Counted from the first letter of the stretch, positions 46,645 through 60,600 are shown. The stretch: 64,000 bases of DNA from Erythroxylum novogranatense (GCA_029891385.1 CM057226.1:13803181-13867180); one strand, 5' to 3'. Notes: generated from the letters alone by a model not told the origin. Numbers and translations: made by a program.

Positions 46645-47554
46645 TGAAGATCCTGCTACCGGCGCGATGAGCATCGTGTTATGAGTGTAGAGTTGTTAGT
46701 GCTTAATTTGTGATCGAGTGTTTTGTGGCCTCTGATTTTAGAGAGATAGATCATTTTGCACATGCATATACATAGTGACATGTATTCATGATTGTTCCGG
46801 CATTTGATAGTGATTGTGTTTGGAAAAGTGAAATTGAGATGATTTTGTGAATTGTGATTATTTAAAATGTTGAAATAATTGGGTTAATGAAATCTTACGA
46901 TTATGAATTTTGGTGAAATTATTGTATTTGTATATGCTGGTAAATTTATGGTGTATTGAAGATATATTTATAGTGGGAGCAAGAATTAATTAAATGAAGT
47001 GTTGAGATAGTTTGGTTATATTGGAAAGGGAGAACTAAATGGAGTTAGTTCAAAAGTAACTAAGTTATAGTTTATTCATTAAGAAAGTGACATGTGTACT
47101 TGGACTTTGTACCTAGCTAGGAGTAGGTGGTCACTATTCCTTGAGGGCTGATGGGTTAAGTCTTGTCCAAGCCTTCTTTATTCATTTTCTTCCAAAACTT
47201 TTCTCTGAGACATAGAGCTTTCCTACCCAAATTATCTTCTAAGGACTTTGGTGTTCTTTCTTTCTTTCACCAACCTTTTCTACCTTTGGTGTTGTCGACT
47301 CTAAGGAGAATCCATAAGCTGATCTTTCGTGGAGTTTAGAGCTTGAAGATCTGCTTGAGTTCTCAACAGTAAGTGTTAGAGAAACCCCTCATTGTTAGAG
47401 ATTTATGAAATAAAGTTGAGAGATTTCATCGTTTTCATGGAAAGATGTATTTCATGTGTTTGTTCATAAATCCTGGGTAGTTGGGGAGGAATAAATTCTG
47501 TTATAGTGTTAAATGAGTGGTTGAGAAAACTTTTAGTGTTCGGTGATATGTCCT

Positions 47555-48610
47555 GAAAGGAAAATCAGTTGAAGCTTAAAATCACCAAGGAAAATCAGTC
47601 AAGCAAAAGCAGACGATATGGACATGATATCGATAGATTTAGACAAAATTTCCTTCTGGAAAATTGTATATCTTTCTTTCTCTATGAGATAGATGTCAAG
47701 TTTGTCCAATTTGGATATTGGAGTCAAAAGATATGATCTATATAAGTGGACATGTTCGAAGTTTAAACCATTTGAAAGGAAAATCAGTGAAGCGAAAATC
47801 AGCTGAAGGAAAATCAGCTGAAGCAAAAGCAGACGATATGAACGTGATATCGATAGATTTAGACAAAATTTCCTTCTTGAAAGTTGTAGATCTTTCTTTT
47901 TCTATGAGATAGATGTCAAGTTTGTCTAATTTGGATATTGAGTCAAAAGATATGATCTATATAAGTGGACATGTTCTGAAGCGAAAACCAGCTGAAAGGA
48001 AAATCAGCTGAAGCGAAAATCAGCTGAAGGAAAATCAGCTGAAGCAAAAGCAGACGATATGGACGTGATATCGATAGATTTAGACAAAATTTCCTTCTTG
48101 AAAGTTGTAGATCTTTCTTTTCTATGAGATAGATGTCAATTTTGTCCAATTTGGATATTGGAGTCAAAAGATATGATCTATATAAGTGGACATGTTCGAA
48201 GCGAAAACCAGCTGAAAGGAAAATCAGCTGAAGCGAAAATCAGCTGAAGGAAAATCAGCTGAAGCAAAAGCAGACGATATGGACGTGATATCGATAGATT
48301 TAGACAAAATTTTCTTCTTGAAAGTTGTAGATCTTTCTTTTCTATGAGATAGATGTCAATTTTGTCCAATTTGGATATCGGAGTCAAAAGATATGATCTA
48401 TATAAGTGGACATGTTCAAGCAAAAAAATCAGTCAAGCAAAAATCGAAGGAAGGAAAATCAGTCGAAGCGAAAACCAGTGAAGCGAAAACCAGCTGAAGG
48501 AAAACCAGCTGAAGCAAAAATCAGCTGAAGCAAAAATCAGCTGAAGCAAAAATCAGCTGAAGCAAAACTCAGCTGAAGCGAAAACCACCTGAAGCAAAAA
48601 TCGACTAAGG
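47555..48610 (+). repeat. 220-bp units and CAGCTG array in the chromovirus 3' LTR
   Basis: Four units matching those at 39076-39945, then a CAGCTG-word array (about 48420-48600). The first unit has lost its CAGCTG words ('atcaccaaggaaaatcagtcaagc'). Confidence 0.9.
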
Positions 48611-49228
48611 AAAACAATACATGCATGATCGTTGTTTCGAGGATAACTTGAAGTTATGTAACTCCAAATGACCTGATTCTCAAGCATTGGATTCTAACAC
48701 ATTTCTTAATCTATCCACAAACAATTTATGGGTTTTAGTATTAAATTGGAAATGATTAATGAGTCAAAGTAAGGGTATTGGTGGAGGAACATGAACTAGA
48801 TGTTTTATCGAACATGTTTCGTTGATGTGATGATATCTTGGTCTATGGTATTCCAATTAAGGTGATACTTGATTCGTTATGAACTAGAGAAAGAGGTCTA
48901 TCATTGTGATAAAGATTGAGAGTTTGAATTTTGATTTACGGATTGCAAGTATCGAAGAGAGTCCATTATAGTTTCTAATGTGACCAAAGAGTTACGTTGT
49001 AACCAATGGAGTATGATTAGAGTTCGATGAAAGTGAAATTGAATTAAAGGGAATGCTATTGACCTAGTGAATAGTGAATTTTGGTTGTAAAGTGAGCGAT
49101 AGCCGAATTGGGTTTAGTGCCCAGAGAATCATGAACATGCATCATACAAGTTTGAATTAAAGACATGTGCATTATTGAATATCTTTAATCGAGCACCCTA
49201 GTGATGAGAAATTGTTTGATTGTTTTAG

Positions 49229-50136
49229 AGGCTCCGCTGGATCGCCGACCACGGATATTCTTTGGGACTTCCAGCAAAGAGTTCGAAGTTACTGGTGAGT
49301 AACCTAGTTGGTTCCTCGCCTTTTAAGTGATTATACGTCTTTGTGAATATGTATAAATTAAGTGTAAAGGTGAGTGATATACATGAAGTGAATGAGCTAA
49401 ATGCGATAAGTGTTAGTGATTGTACTCAAGTGTGATCTACATAAATGTAAATTCATGTGAATGAGAATCATGTATATAATTGTGAATAAGAGCTCGATTG
49501 TGACACGGAGTGAAGTGAGATAAATGTGCTAGTGATGTGTAAGTGTGAGCGCATGCCTAGCATGATATGAGCGGTAAATTTACCGTGTGACAGAAAGCAC
49601 AAATGATTCGTAGCTTTGAGCTCGATTATCGCGAGAGGGCTAGAGCCAAACCGGCAGAGTGCATACCCGCAGGGCTCTCCTACTTGCCTAAATTGTGATC
49701 ATCAGTAGTGCATACCCGAGGGCTCTCCTATCCCTAAAGTGAGTGGGCAGAGTGCATACCCGAGGGCTCTCCTACTTGCCAAAATGTGAATATAAATGCT
49801 CACCACAACAATGTCATAACAAGAGACTTTGTATACATATGCATCCGAGTGTATAGTGTGATGGAGAATGCGAGTGACATACTAAAAATGTGGATTGATA
49901 TGTGATATTGTAATTGTGTAAATTGTGAAGTGTAATGTGAATTATGTGACAAAGGTAAAGTGCGCATTGTGATATCATGCGTGTGATATAATATAACGTA
50001 AATCGTGAATAGTATTTATAAAGCGTTAAAGTGTAATTTGAGATATAGTATATGTATATGCATGTGTTGGATGAACCATCAATGATGGTTTCTCATTGAG
50101 TTCGCAAACTCACCCAACATTGCAATATATTTTCAG
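49229..50136 (+). other. Putative mini-exon and intron of the chromovirus 3' LTR
   Basis: GTTTTAG|AGGCTCC starts a 66-nt block (49229-49294), donor GTGAGTAACC at 49295, acceptor ATATTTTCAG ending at 50136 (842 nt). Both ends and both hairpins are kept although the LTR has many small indels. Confidence 0.5.
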
Positions 50137-50521
50137 ATGACGTCGGTAGGACTCTAGCCCCGGATAGACGCTTCGCAGTGAGTGTTCGTGATCAAGGCGT
50201 TGATGGATCATAGGTCCATCACCGGGTGACTTCTTTTGGGAACATTGTTTTGGGATGACTTAGTATAGACGCTTGTATCGCTTTCCTTTGAGATGTATTT
50301 AGCCCGTAGGGAACCGATAGACCGGTCTATATTTTCGGGATTGATGTTATAAATGAATGATTATTATGGTTTTAAATTTCAGTGATTTTCATATCAGGAA
50401 TTTAGTGTATTGATGCCATGCGAGTGTTTAGAGATTGTTTTCGTAGTAGCACTTCCTTATAAGGATATGCGCGGAACGATCTACCAAGGCCCCAACGGTG
50501 TACCCTACGCGAGGGGCGCCA

Positions 50522-50668
50522 TAAAGGAACCCATTTTTGCAACCGGATTATTACTAACTTGCTTTCCAAATTTGGAGTTACCCACAAGGTCTCTACCGCC
50601 TACCACCCACAAACCAATGGTCAAGGTAAGTTTTGAACAGAGAGGTTAAGCACATTTTGAAAGGATAG
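50522..50668 (+). pseudogene. Integrase core fragment of the Athila-like host element
   Basis: Directly after the chromovirus LTR, the frame gives THFCNRIITNLLSKFGVTHK and then TAYHPQTNGQ, which are integrase core words between the second Asp and the catalytic Glu. The following bases (50626-50668) are frameshifted. The region from RNase H to this point, estimated at about 1 kb from the family layout, is missing. The fragment stops at the duplicated GATAG where the solo LTR was inserted. Confidence 0.85.
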
Positions 50669-53600
50669 TGTAACATCCCACCCTCCTAAGGGTAAAATAG
50701 TAAAATTGGCATAGGATGAGACTAATAGGGATGTATGAGTAGGTCCGTATACCGGTACGGTGCTTAGTGAATTTGTGCATTGAATCGCTTGGTCATGCAT
50801 TCATGACATTCCCAGAATTAGCCTAACGGCATTTTATTGTGATTAACGTGGTTATGGATTTGAAAATTATTCGAGTGTGCCATCGAGCGCTTTTACATTT
50901 TTGGGATTTATAGGAATTTTTCTGGAATTTTTCGGAGAAATTTTGACCGACAAAATTGCCAGAATCGCCTAAACATGTTTTGGGGTAGAAAAGGTGATTT
51001 TGTGATTGAAAAATTATTTGGAGTGCTTTGTTACATGTTTTACAATTTTAGGAATTTCAATAATTTTCAAAAATGATTCGGGAAAATTCTGAAATTTTGA
51101 CCGAAAATCGCCAATTGGCTTAATCCATCGATTTTCAGTAGCATGGGATATACTATTTTGGGATTTAAATTATGGCCATTGAGTTGATTGGGTTCATTTT
51201 ATTAGAATTAATGGAATAAAATTTATTTAATGACTTTTGACTTTTCTTTCCTAAGTGGACTAATCTCCATTGCCACCTCTCCACTTCATCAAGTGTTTTC
51301 CTTGGTTTGCTCATTACCTCTCAATCTCGTATATGTGTTAATAAAGGAAAGGTTGGAAGGACTTGGTTACTTTTGTTTATTCCAATCAAATCACTCTCCA
51401 TTTGCAAGCTCTCCATCGCTTTTTTCTTCTTTCTTCTTTAGCTCCTCCATGAACTCAACCTATTCTCCTTGCCTTGCAACTTATATCTTCTATCCATGAG
51501 AAGCATGTATGGTGGTAGAAGTGAGTAGTGAAGGTGTTAAGTGAGCATAAAGAGAGAATTGAAGGTTGGAAGCTTGATAGGTAAGTTCTTTAATTCTTAT
51601 GTTTAATGATGTTGTTAGCATGACTTGCATGTCATGGTTGGTAGAAGCTTTGAATGAGAGGTTGGGAGCATCTAGTATGCTTAGGGATGCATGATATTGA
51701 TGTCTTTTATTGCTTGGATTAATGGGTATAAGGTTAGGTTATGGATGAATTAAAAGTAGTATGATAGAAGTGATTATGGCTTAATTTTAAATGACATATG
51801 GATAATTATTTGAGTATTTGAATTGAGGAATTTGATGCTACCAATTTTTCAGTATTAGCCCTAGTATATGTATGACTGTATCAATATTTAATTTGTATTT
51901 ATTTTGATGTCTAGTGGTGTGAAAAAGGCATTGGAAGTGATTGAACTAAGGTTAACATTGAATCTGGAAAATTGGAATTTATAATTGATGTTACTGTTTT
52001 GTTCATAATTTATTGTGTAGAAATGCAAATGAGGTAAGGTTAGTGGCCACTGAAACTTTGGGATGTTGGCTTCAATTTAGTGTGAAATAGGTGTTGTTGA
52101 ATTTCAATGATAGAAGGGTGAAGTTTTGAATGGAAAGTTACTGTTCCATTGCCTGTGAACAGTAACCGAAACCACAACATATGAACTTTGTTGATTTTTA
52201 TGAATTAATTGAGATGGAATTAGGGAAAATGGTCTTCATGGAAGTTGTAGAATATTGAATTATCGTTCCATTTCTACTGATCTTGATATTTTTAGAATTG
52301 TATATTGGGAGATATGAATTGATTACTAATGACTGGTTTTGAGCATTTTGATGAAACCTAGCTTAAGTGTGATTTTGTGAGTTTACTGATTGGAGGCAAT
52401 TTTAACATTTTATGTGGACTGAATTGGTGTGAGTGAGCTTCTGAAAAGTTGTAGAGGAAGAGATTACCTTGAAATTTATATTTGGTGTGTAATTTTTAGA
52501 AGTCAGAATTGGGAGTTATGATTTTTTCCAAAATTGCCCCTACATTAGGTTATGAATGGCTGATCATAACAGAAACTTCCATAACAGTTTTGAAATTGTT
52601 AGAGATCGAATTGATGATGAGTGCTTCATGAAAATGAAGTTTGAGATGTTATCTTTACAGGGATATAAAGTTCTGATTTTATTGACTTGTGTACAGGAAG
52701 TTATGTTGTTATAAGGTTACTGCCCAAATTGGAGGATTTCAGGAACAGTAACATTGAATGAATAAATTGACTTGTTTAGAAATAGAATTTGATTTTGGGT
52801 TGTTCATGGAAGTTGTTGGGGACATTGTGAACTTATTGACCATATTTTGTGGTAATTTATTACTGAAGAATCAGTGAGTTATGAATTGCCAATGTACTGC
52901 CCTGTGTTGCTGGAAATTGAGTAGGCAGTAGGTTTGATGGAGTATTTGACACTCTTAGAGTTGGAATTGATTTTATGGTCTTCTTGAGAATTGTAGAGCT
53001 TTTCATAAGCTTCCAACAAGGTATAGTTTGCATTTTCCAGAAATGTGTAGAAAGAGTTATGGGTGTTGAAAGTTGGCTAGAAATCAAGAAATTAAAGAAG
53101 GAATAAGGGTTAGGTATATATAGATATTAATTGTTTAAATTGACTTTTGATTTCTTTTGTCAATTTCTTTCCGTCTGACGTCCGATTGACCTGATTCCAG
53201 AGGCATCGGATTCGTTGAATATTTAATTTCATTTTCCGAGAGATTCGGGATTTTAGACGGAATTTGAAGTAGCCCTATCGATTTTAACATGTAAACACTG
53301 CTTTATTTAATGGAGGACCTATAGAGGTCCGAATTGCCAAATCGGCATTTATGGATTTTAATTTTGATAGAATTTTATTATGGGAAAATATTGAATTAGG
53401 ACCGGAATTCATGAACATGCATATCTCATCAACATGAGCACAAATTTCATATTTAGTGACTCGTGCTTTTTCCGATTCATATAGAGGCTCAATTGAGCGC
53501 CGATTGACCGACGTTACAGAGACTTTCCGCATTAGCTCGGAAGTAATAGGTGAGTAACCTAGTTGGTTTCTCAAATTTCGGTTGTTTACATGCTCAACGT

Positions 53601-54573
53601 AAATTATGTAAAAGTGAATCAATGATCACTGCGCATTGACTCTTGGTATGTATGAGATTGTATCAGATGATTTTACCGCATCAATGATATTGATATCGAT
53701 AGATTGGGCTTTATAGCCATCATATCAACATCGCTACTTTGGGCTTTATAGCCAAACACCGTACATTTATTGAATATCGCATCGCATGCATAATTGTACG
53801 ATCGATAATGGACGTGCCCAAGTTGCTATTTTCTTAAAAGAGCTTCGAGCTCACATTTGATCGACCGCCTCGAGCCCAGGGGAGAAATCTCGACGCGCCC
53901 CCATCGAACACCGACCGAGCACTTGGGCACAATATGAATAAGCTGGAAAGAGTCTCATGCATTGCATTCGCACAAATGGTATTTCGTAACGCTTCTCGTG
54001 ATGGTACGTGTTATTCGTGAATATCTCATCGTTACTTTGGACATTGTTATTGATCGCCATCGTAATTGATGATTATCATGACTATGTTATACGCCATGTG
54101 CGTAATGCATCATTTGAGTGAACCATCGATGATGGTTTTCACCGAGTTCGCAAAACTCACCCAAAATTTGCATCTATTTTTCAGTCTGAAGAATACCCAG
54201 TTGACACGGAGTATGTCTATCGTAGTCAAGCAAGGATAGAGGTCAGGATCGGTTAGCGTCTCGCATTAGGTCTTAGTAAATTGTGTTCCGCAATCACCGT
54301 ATAACAAGGCTTTATATTTTACCGAGCCATTGTGGTATTAATGTTTTATCGATTGACCGATTGTAATTATTCTTTCGATGACCGTAATAATAAAATCGAT
54401 TTTTATTGAACACGGATTTTAATTACTTATTGTGTTTGCCGGTTAACGGAATCAATGGCTTCAAAAAAATGTATATCGAGTTTTAAATCGACCGATGTAG
54501 TACGCCACTCTCATGGCACGGACTCTGATATCACCAACGATATCGGATTCGGTCTTACGGAGTGGGTGTTACA
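50669..54573 (+). mobile_element. Solo LTR (3.9 kb) in the host integrase
   Basis: Starts TGTAACATCCCACCC and ends GAGTGGGTGTTACA. It is flanked by the perfect 5-bp duplication GATAG (50664-50668 and 54574-54578), and the host integrase reading continues on the far side. It is a family relative of LTR C and of the middle LTR. Contents: AGGTAAGTT donor-like site (51581), degenerate units (about 52220-53050), no palindrome cassette in the usual slot, CCGATTGACCTGATTC (53181), mini-exon-like block, GTGAGTAACC (53550), hairpins (54121 onward), TTTTTCAG (54184) and the terminal GATATCACCAACGATATC block (54530-54547). Confidence 0.95.
53485..54184 (+). other. Putative mini-exon and intron of the solo LTR
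   Basis: TTCATATAG|AGGCTC opens a 65-nt block (53485-53549) closed by ATAG|GTGAGTAACC (53550). The acceptor CTATTTTTCAG ends at 54184 (635 nt). Confidence 0.55.
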
Positions 54574-54578
54574 GATAG

Positions 54579-54904
54579 TCAAGCCTCTAAAAGGATTGAG
54601 TCTGCATTTAGAAGTTAATTTGGCGACGATCGCTTATAAATCCCGATAGGAATGTCCCCATACCGTTGATTTATGGCAAGGCCCGTCATTTACTTCAGGA
54701 GCTAGAGCATAAGGCCTATTAGGCGAGAAACAATGCAACATGGATTTTGACCTATCGGAATGGAAAGGAAACCCAACCGCAAGAATTAGAGGAGTCATGA
54801 TTGAAGCATATGAGCACTCTCGGCTCTACAAGGAAAAGGCCAAACCGATACATGACAAGATTCTTCTCCAAAGACTTTTAAGGAAGGCGACAAAGTGCTT
54901 TTAT
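54579..54904 (+). pseudogene. Integrase C-terminal fragment of the Athila-like host element
   Basis: The sequence resumes with coding for TVKPSRKDWS-like and IGMSPYRLIYGKARHL words (about 54580-54700), then EAYEHSRLYKEKAKPIHDK (about 54800-54860) and a basic stretch ending at KATKCFY (54904). These follow the catalytic Glu in plant gypsy integrases. It is broken by the TTTAT duplication and the next element, and contains several frameshifts. A 67-codon frame at 54740-54943 covers its second half and runs into the LTR. Confidence 0.8.
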
Positions 54905-57634
54905 TGTAACATCCGTGCTACCGAGGTGACGGTATATCTATAAATTTGGATCAGTTAAGATTGTGTACAGCTAATGTAAATTGTGCATGCATTATAACTT
55001 CTATAGTTACTAGTAAATGAACTATTGTTGCATAAGCATATGTATATATCAAGATATGTATGACAATTTCCGATTGAATTGTGGAAAATTGGAAATTGTG
55101 TGATAAGCGATATGAGTTTTGAATATGGAATTGGAATGAGAAAATTGAATTTAGAGGATTGAATTATGAGATTGGAGTGTAGGAGTATGTAATTCCTAAT
55201 TTTGTGAATTCATGGAACTTTTTCTCGAAATTTTAGAGTTTTAGATCCGGACCGAAAATTTAGCTATGGACCGATAAATTGGATTCCGTGTCCCGGATTG
55301 ATTGGCAATTGATATGAGATAATGTGACATATGATTTTGGGTTTTATTATTAATGATCATCATGAAATCGGGAGAAAATAGAATAAGAATTGACTGATAG
55401 ACGTTAAGATTCGGACTTCAGGCAACTAAATTGCCAAACAAGCCTTTAAAGCTCACATATATATATATATGTTAAACGCTTATTTCATCATCGGCGATCA
55501 GGGTGAGCATTTGGCGATTTGGAGTTTCTCGAGGATTCTCAATGGATCAAGCTTCAATCAAGTAAGTTTATACTGTTTATGAAGTTAAATCGCTTCATTT
55601 GATCATTGATTTGAGTATGAATTGGTTGTAGAATTTGAAAGTTACGATGATAGGTTTTGAGATTTTCGCTGGTTTTGATTTGGGTTTTGATGAAAATGGT
55701 TTAAATGAGGATTGAGGCTAGAAATGAGTTTAGTGGTATACTAAACCGATGAGAGTGTTTAGAATGAATTTGATGAGTTAGATCGAAAATCGAGAAATTT
55801 CGGTTTCGTCGCGATTTTATGATCGACGCCGCGACGCGCGATGAACACGCCGCTGCGAGCCAACCTACAGGCACATCGCGATTTAATTAAAATATTTTAA
55901 TTTATGCGCCTGCAGGAGGATAGAGATATACCGCGATTTAACGCGTATACGTCGCGACGTGGATGCCGCTTCGCGGCACAAGTAGGATGCTTTCCAAATG
56001 AATTTGAGGATTTTGAATTGGAGAATTTTGGGATTTAAATTGGATTGGTTATGGATCAAAGTGGCACTTGAGAAATAGGAATTTCAATCTAGAAGAAATG
56101 AAATTAAAGGATTATAAGGTGATTGTTACAAGTAATGAGCTCGAGGATTGATTTTCAAGTGAATTGGTTTCTAAATGACTAATTGGAATTTGAGACTAAG
56201 AATATTGAATCGATAAGAATGGAAATTCGAATGTAATTATATGATTATTGGAATTGAGTGGTAAACCATTAGTGATTGTGATTCTAATTGAAAGTGTTAT
56301 GGATTAGTAGAGAGTGATCAAATTGAGGAATTGGAATTTGATCGGGAATGTCATAACATGTATAGTATTTATCGATTTGTTATTGGTTATTGATATTGGC
56401 CAAAATGGTAATGTGAATTATTTGAATTGACATAGAGGTTCGATGGATCTACACTCCACGGACGATATTGGGACTTGTGTCAGATTCTAAGCGCAAAGTA
56501 GTAACCTAGTTAGTTTCTCAATTTTACGTGTTTATTAATTGTATGCACCGATGCCACGAGGAGTTACGATGGATATATGTGATTGATTTGATTGATTTCA
56601 ACCACGGGTGTTCAAATATTGATTGTGATATCAAGTGCAAATGTGAATAAGTATGTAAATGCATGAGTAAATTGATTGTAATCGTGTTCATGAAATGAAA
56701 TGTAAACGCATAGAATGAAATACCGACTAAAAGTCCAAGACATTGGAAAATGATCTGAAATGCAATAATTGGAAATTGAAAGTGACATGCATTCATGCAT
56801 AGTAAATGATCGATAATAGAAGTCAGACCGGTGGTACTAACGTATGCAGAGCCACGTGCTCAATGCACCGCGCCTCCATCGGGTTTTCAGGCACATCATG
56901 CCCAATGTATGATGATAGCTTAAGCTCAACGCATGTGACCTCGTGTCCAACGATCGATAGAGCTCTCAGCTCACCGCAGGCATATCATGCCTAACGCATT
57001 TCAGAGCCACCGCTCAACGAAATGATCAAAGCGACATCACAACAACGAAACGAAAATTGAAAGTGTTTCATGGGCATTGCATCCGTATATGACCGATCGA
57101 AATGTAAATTGACCGTGAATGACCGTGAAATGTGAATAAGGAAATTGCATGTGATATTACCGTAAGTGCTACTCGTGTTATGTATATGATTGTGAATGCA
57201 CGAGTGGGTGAACCATCGATGATGGTTTTCACCGAAGTTCGCAAACTCACCCAACATTGCATCTATTTTTCGTGAAGTGAAGAGTACCCGTTAGATCAAC
57301 GGAGTATGATCGCTAGCAGCGCGAGTATCTGCCCGGGATCGGTCGCCACATCGCATTAGAGTAGTGAATTGTTTCAAGGCCCTTTGATTTATGTACTTGT
57401 ATGGTATAACCTGAAATTGGTTTATAATTGAAATTGTTTTGTAATTGCAAATGTTTTATTATAATTGGGCCAAATCATTATTGTTTTCACAGACTCAACT
57501 GCTTTTGTAAGAAAAGAAAATGTCATATCAAGTTTTAAAAGGTAGTGATTGTTCTAAGACGCCACCCTCATGCGGTCACGCCCTGGATATCACCGCTGAT
57601 GTCGGGTTCGGGTCTCGCCGGAGTGGGTGCTACA
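54905..57634 (+). mobile_element. 5' LTR of a non-autonomous gypsy element (2.73 kb)
   Basis: Starts TGTAACATCCGTGCTACCG and ends GTGGGTGCTACA. The 5-bp duplication TTTAT lies at 54900-54904 and 63853-63857. It carries a TATA-like run (ACATATATATATATATG, about 55457-55471), an AAGTAAGTT donor-like site (55562), a GC-rich palindrome cassette (55803-55980), 'aacatgtatagtatttatcg', a mini-exon-like block at 56435 with a damaged donor (AAAGTAGTAACC, 56496) and hairpins at 57211. The acceptor TTTTTCAG is damaged to TTTTTCGTG (57268). Confidence 0.9.
55803..55980. repeat. GC-rich palindrome cassette (TCGCGA, CGTCGCGACG words)
   Basis: Words such as GTCGCGATTT, GCCGCGACGCG, CATCGCGATTTAA, CCGCGATTTAACGCG, CGTCGCGACG and GCCGCTTCGCGGC, in an otherwise AT-rich LTR. 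The 3' LTR copy (62033-62195) has fewer of them and different ones, mostly through small indels. Confidence 0.75.
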
Positions 57635-57638
57635 TTTG

Positions 57639-57650
57639 TGGTATCGAGCC
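57639..57650 (+). other. Degenerate primer-binding site
   Basis: TGGTATCGAGCC. The expected TGGTATCAGAGC has lost one A, which fits the local pattern of small indels. Confidence 0.7.
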
Positions 57651-60600
57651 CGTAATACAATCTATATGGGCATTCGAGACAAATGTGTCAAAGTGCATGC
57701 ATATAAGTTATGTCTCGTGAGATAGTGACGATCGATCCCTTGTCTAGCATATGAAGTCTCATACATGAGCCTGCATTAGTGATTTAAGTGGTTAGAAATA
57801 GGAGGAAAAGATGATATGGGAAAATGTGATAAATGAAAATTGTAGAAATCAAAGAAAAGAACAAGTATAACGCGATATGATGATTCGAGATTTAGGTATT
57901 GGTATTGATAGGCGACATGAAATACTACATTAGAGTGATATTGGAAAATCTGTGAATGGGAAGTAGATGTGAATTGTCTATGTGTAGTAGTGAAGTGATA
58001 GAAAAAATATAGAGATATGTGAAAGATGGCAAATAAAATGTTTTATGATCGAGAGTCACAAATGAAGCGTGATGGGAGTTATGATGGAGGTCTACGACTT
58101 AGAATTTGAATATGTTAAGTGAGAAAGCAACAATGAATGTATATTTCAGGATAATTTAATTTGAGTGGTCACAGAAACAAAATGATGAAAGGATCAAATG
58201 AGAGAAAATCGATCGAGAGAAGAAAAGTAAAAGTTGTTAAGGTCAATGATTTGCCTATGCGAATGCACACCGATAAATGGAAATGATATCGAAATCAATT
58301 GTGCATTAGTGGATAACCGCCAAGTCAAATAGTTAAAAGTTCATGTGAGATGAGTAAGAACCAAAAGTGTTTATAGTGATATTTGGAAATGAATTGAGAT
58401 TGTAATTAAAATGTTGGTAAGGAAAAGCCTCATGATCGAGGATAAAAGCGAAAAGGAAAAGGTGGTCCAAGATCAAATGAGATTGAAGTGTCTTTAGCGT
58501 AAGTGACTAAGTGGTAAATTAATGTAATATCAGAAATGGTATGTACCTCAATGAACGGTATCAAAAGAGATGCTTTGGTTACGTGGATTATGGTATAGAT
58601 TGATCGTCACAGACATTGTGAATAATTGAAATCGATAAGAAATGTGACTAAGGGTTGATGATTAGGAATTGAAAGAAGAATTTTCCTAAATTGAATTAAG
58701 TTGATTAGATGATTAAAATTGAAAAGTTTAGTAATGAAAGGACAAATTGGAGATAAATGAAATGAATGAAAAGTTGTTATGGGAGTCCCTGATCTTAATG
58801 GATACTCATGTAAAAGATAGAATAAAAAGTATGTGTTACGATAATGTAAAGAGTTTGATTGTGTAATAGAGTATTGAAAAGAAAAGGATATCAGCTTGGA
58901 TTTAAGGAGAATATCGGTCGATATATTTTGTGTGAATATCGGAAAGTATAAAGTGGTTTTGAAAATTTTGTTTGAAATGATAAAGTGAATAAATTGAAAT
59001 ACGTGGAGAATCCAGTAAAAGAATGTGTGTCAAAATATATTTGATGAAATGGAGAAAGATCGTGAGAAAATTTGTTCCTCATCGAGACAACCGATAATTA
59101 GGAAATGATATAAATTGATTATTGATATGAAGAGTCATTATGCTATCAAGAGCAAATATATCTTACTCAGGTTTAGAGTGAAATGTTTAAATTGTGTTCA
59201 AAGTGGATGATGATCGATTGAATACATTTGAAAAGTGAATAAGAGAAATTGGCACAGCTGAGGAAATTGTTTGACATGTAAGTTTTATAAGAGTGAATTT
59301 GATATTGGTAGAATAATTAAGGGATGAATTATTATTATTCAACATGGTATTGGGAGATTAAATGCAAATAAAGGCAAAGTGATAAATGTGAAATTGTAAA
59401 GGATTAGTATATAAAGAATTTGGAGTTATAATAGGATTGATTGTATAACGATACATCCGTAAATTGGTAAAGGTCTTCCGATCAGAAATGATAAGGAAAG
59501 TGTTCAAAGGAAAATACGTGAAGTGTATGACAAATGATTGTAAGAAGAGATACTTAGAGAAATGTTCAATTCGAGTATTGATCGATCAATTGAATTGGTG
59601 TTATAATATGAAATGAATTGTAAAGATGATAATGTGATCTATTGGAAAATGTAAAGAGATTCTATGTATGGAGATCAAGATAAGCTTATGGCTGCATTGG
59701 TATTTGATGACTTAAAAATCTATCAGATTAATAGTGTATTGGAAAGTGTTGTGAAAATTTGGAGATTCTATTTGTACAAAAAAATGTTTTGGATGAATAT
59801 GCTGTAAAGTAATAATGATTAAGTTATATGAGTAAATTGGGAAAAGGATTATGTGTTCAAATGTTTCCGAATTTTGATAAGGAAGCAAATAATTAGATGA
59901 TAAGATTATTGAAACCGGATGAAAGATTATATGTAAACCGTCGAGTTGGTAAAGTGTAAAAAGGAACGATTAGCAATTGGGGATTCCACATCAAGTGCAG
60001 AGGTGTATTGAAAGCATGGCAAAATCCGAATCGAGAATTTTGAATAGTGGATAGATCGAGAAATGTGTGAATAGATTAGGCAGAAAGAAAATGAGTAATG
60101 GACTCGATTAGGAAATATGAGTAAAACTCATGAAAGGAATTGTAAGTGTATTAAAAGTGTAAATGAAAGTAAAATGTGACGTTGAGAGATTATGAGTATG
60201 TTTGACCTATATGGTTGATCGTGTTATCATGCAGAAACTAATATAGGTTTGGTGTTCATAAGATTACGAGATTGATGCATAGATAAGATTGATTGTGTTT
60301 CGCTGGAGATATCATTTGAAAAGTGTATGAAAGGTTTTATATCTAAAAGGAGTTGTTCATTCGATAGTAAAATGATCAGACCTAATTTAATTAGAGGCCC
60401 GGATGATTTAAGTTAAGATTGACAGTGTTTGAATCAAGAATATGGTTTAAGAAATTCAAGTCGATGAGAATGAATTAAATTAATGATTACCAAACTGTTA
60501 AAACCGATGAGATTAGAAATTGGCATCGAGAGATGCAATATGTTAAACGACATGTAGAATGTTTCTAAATGTGTCACCTTGGCCAATCTATGTATTGATT

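Larger units (their letters stand above)
46645..50521 (+). mobile_element. 3' LTR of the chromovirus (3.88 kb)
   Basis: Starts TGAAGATCCTGCTACC after the polypurine tract and ends GAGGGGCGCCA (expected ...GCTACA). It has the same parts as the 5' LTR, including four 220-bp units (CAGACGATATG anchors 47610, 47830, 48051, 48271). It differs by many 1-4 base indels and by recurrent swaps such as 'tctg'/'tc' and 'actga'/'atcga'. The donor-like site is at 47369. No matching 5-bp duplication exists across the element because the left side has been deleted. Confidence 0.9.

Noticed and set aside
52860..53622. Minus-strand open frames of 75 and 112 codons
   Set aside because: They are antisense to the solo LTR, with no domain and no conservation in LTR C at the same place.
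56806..57262. Overlapping open frames of 62-88 codons on both strands
   Set aside because: They fall in the GC-richer part of the putative LTR intron and are not preserved in the 3' LTR copy at 63010-63490.
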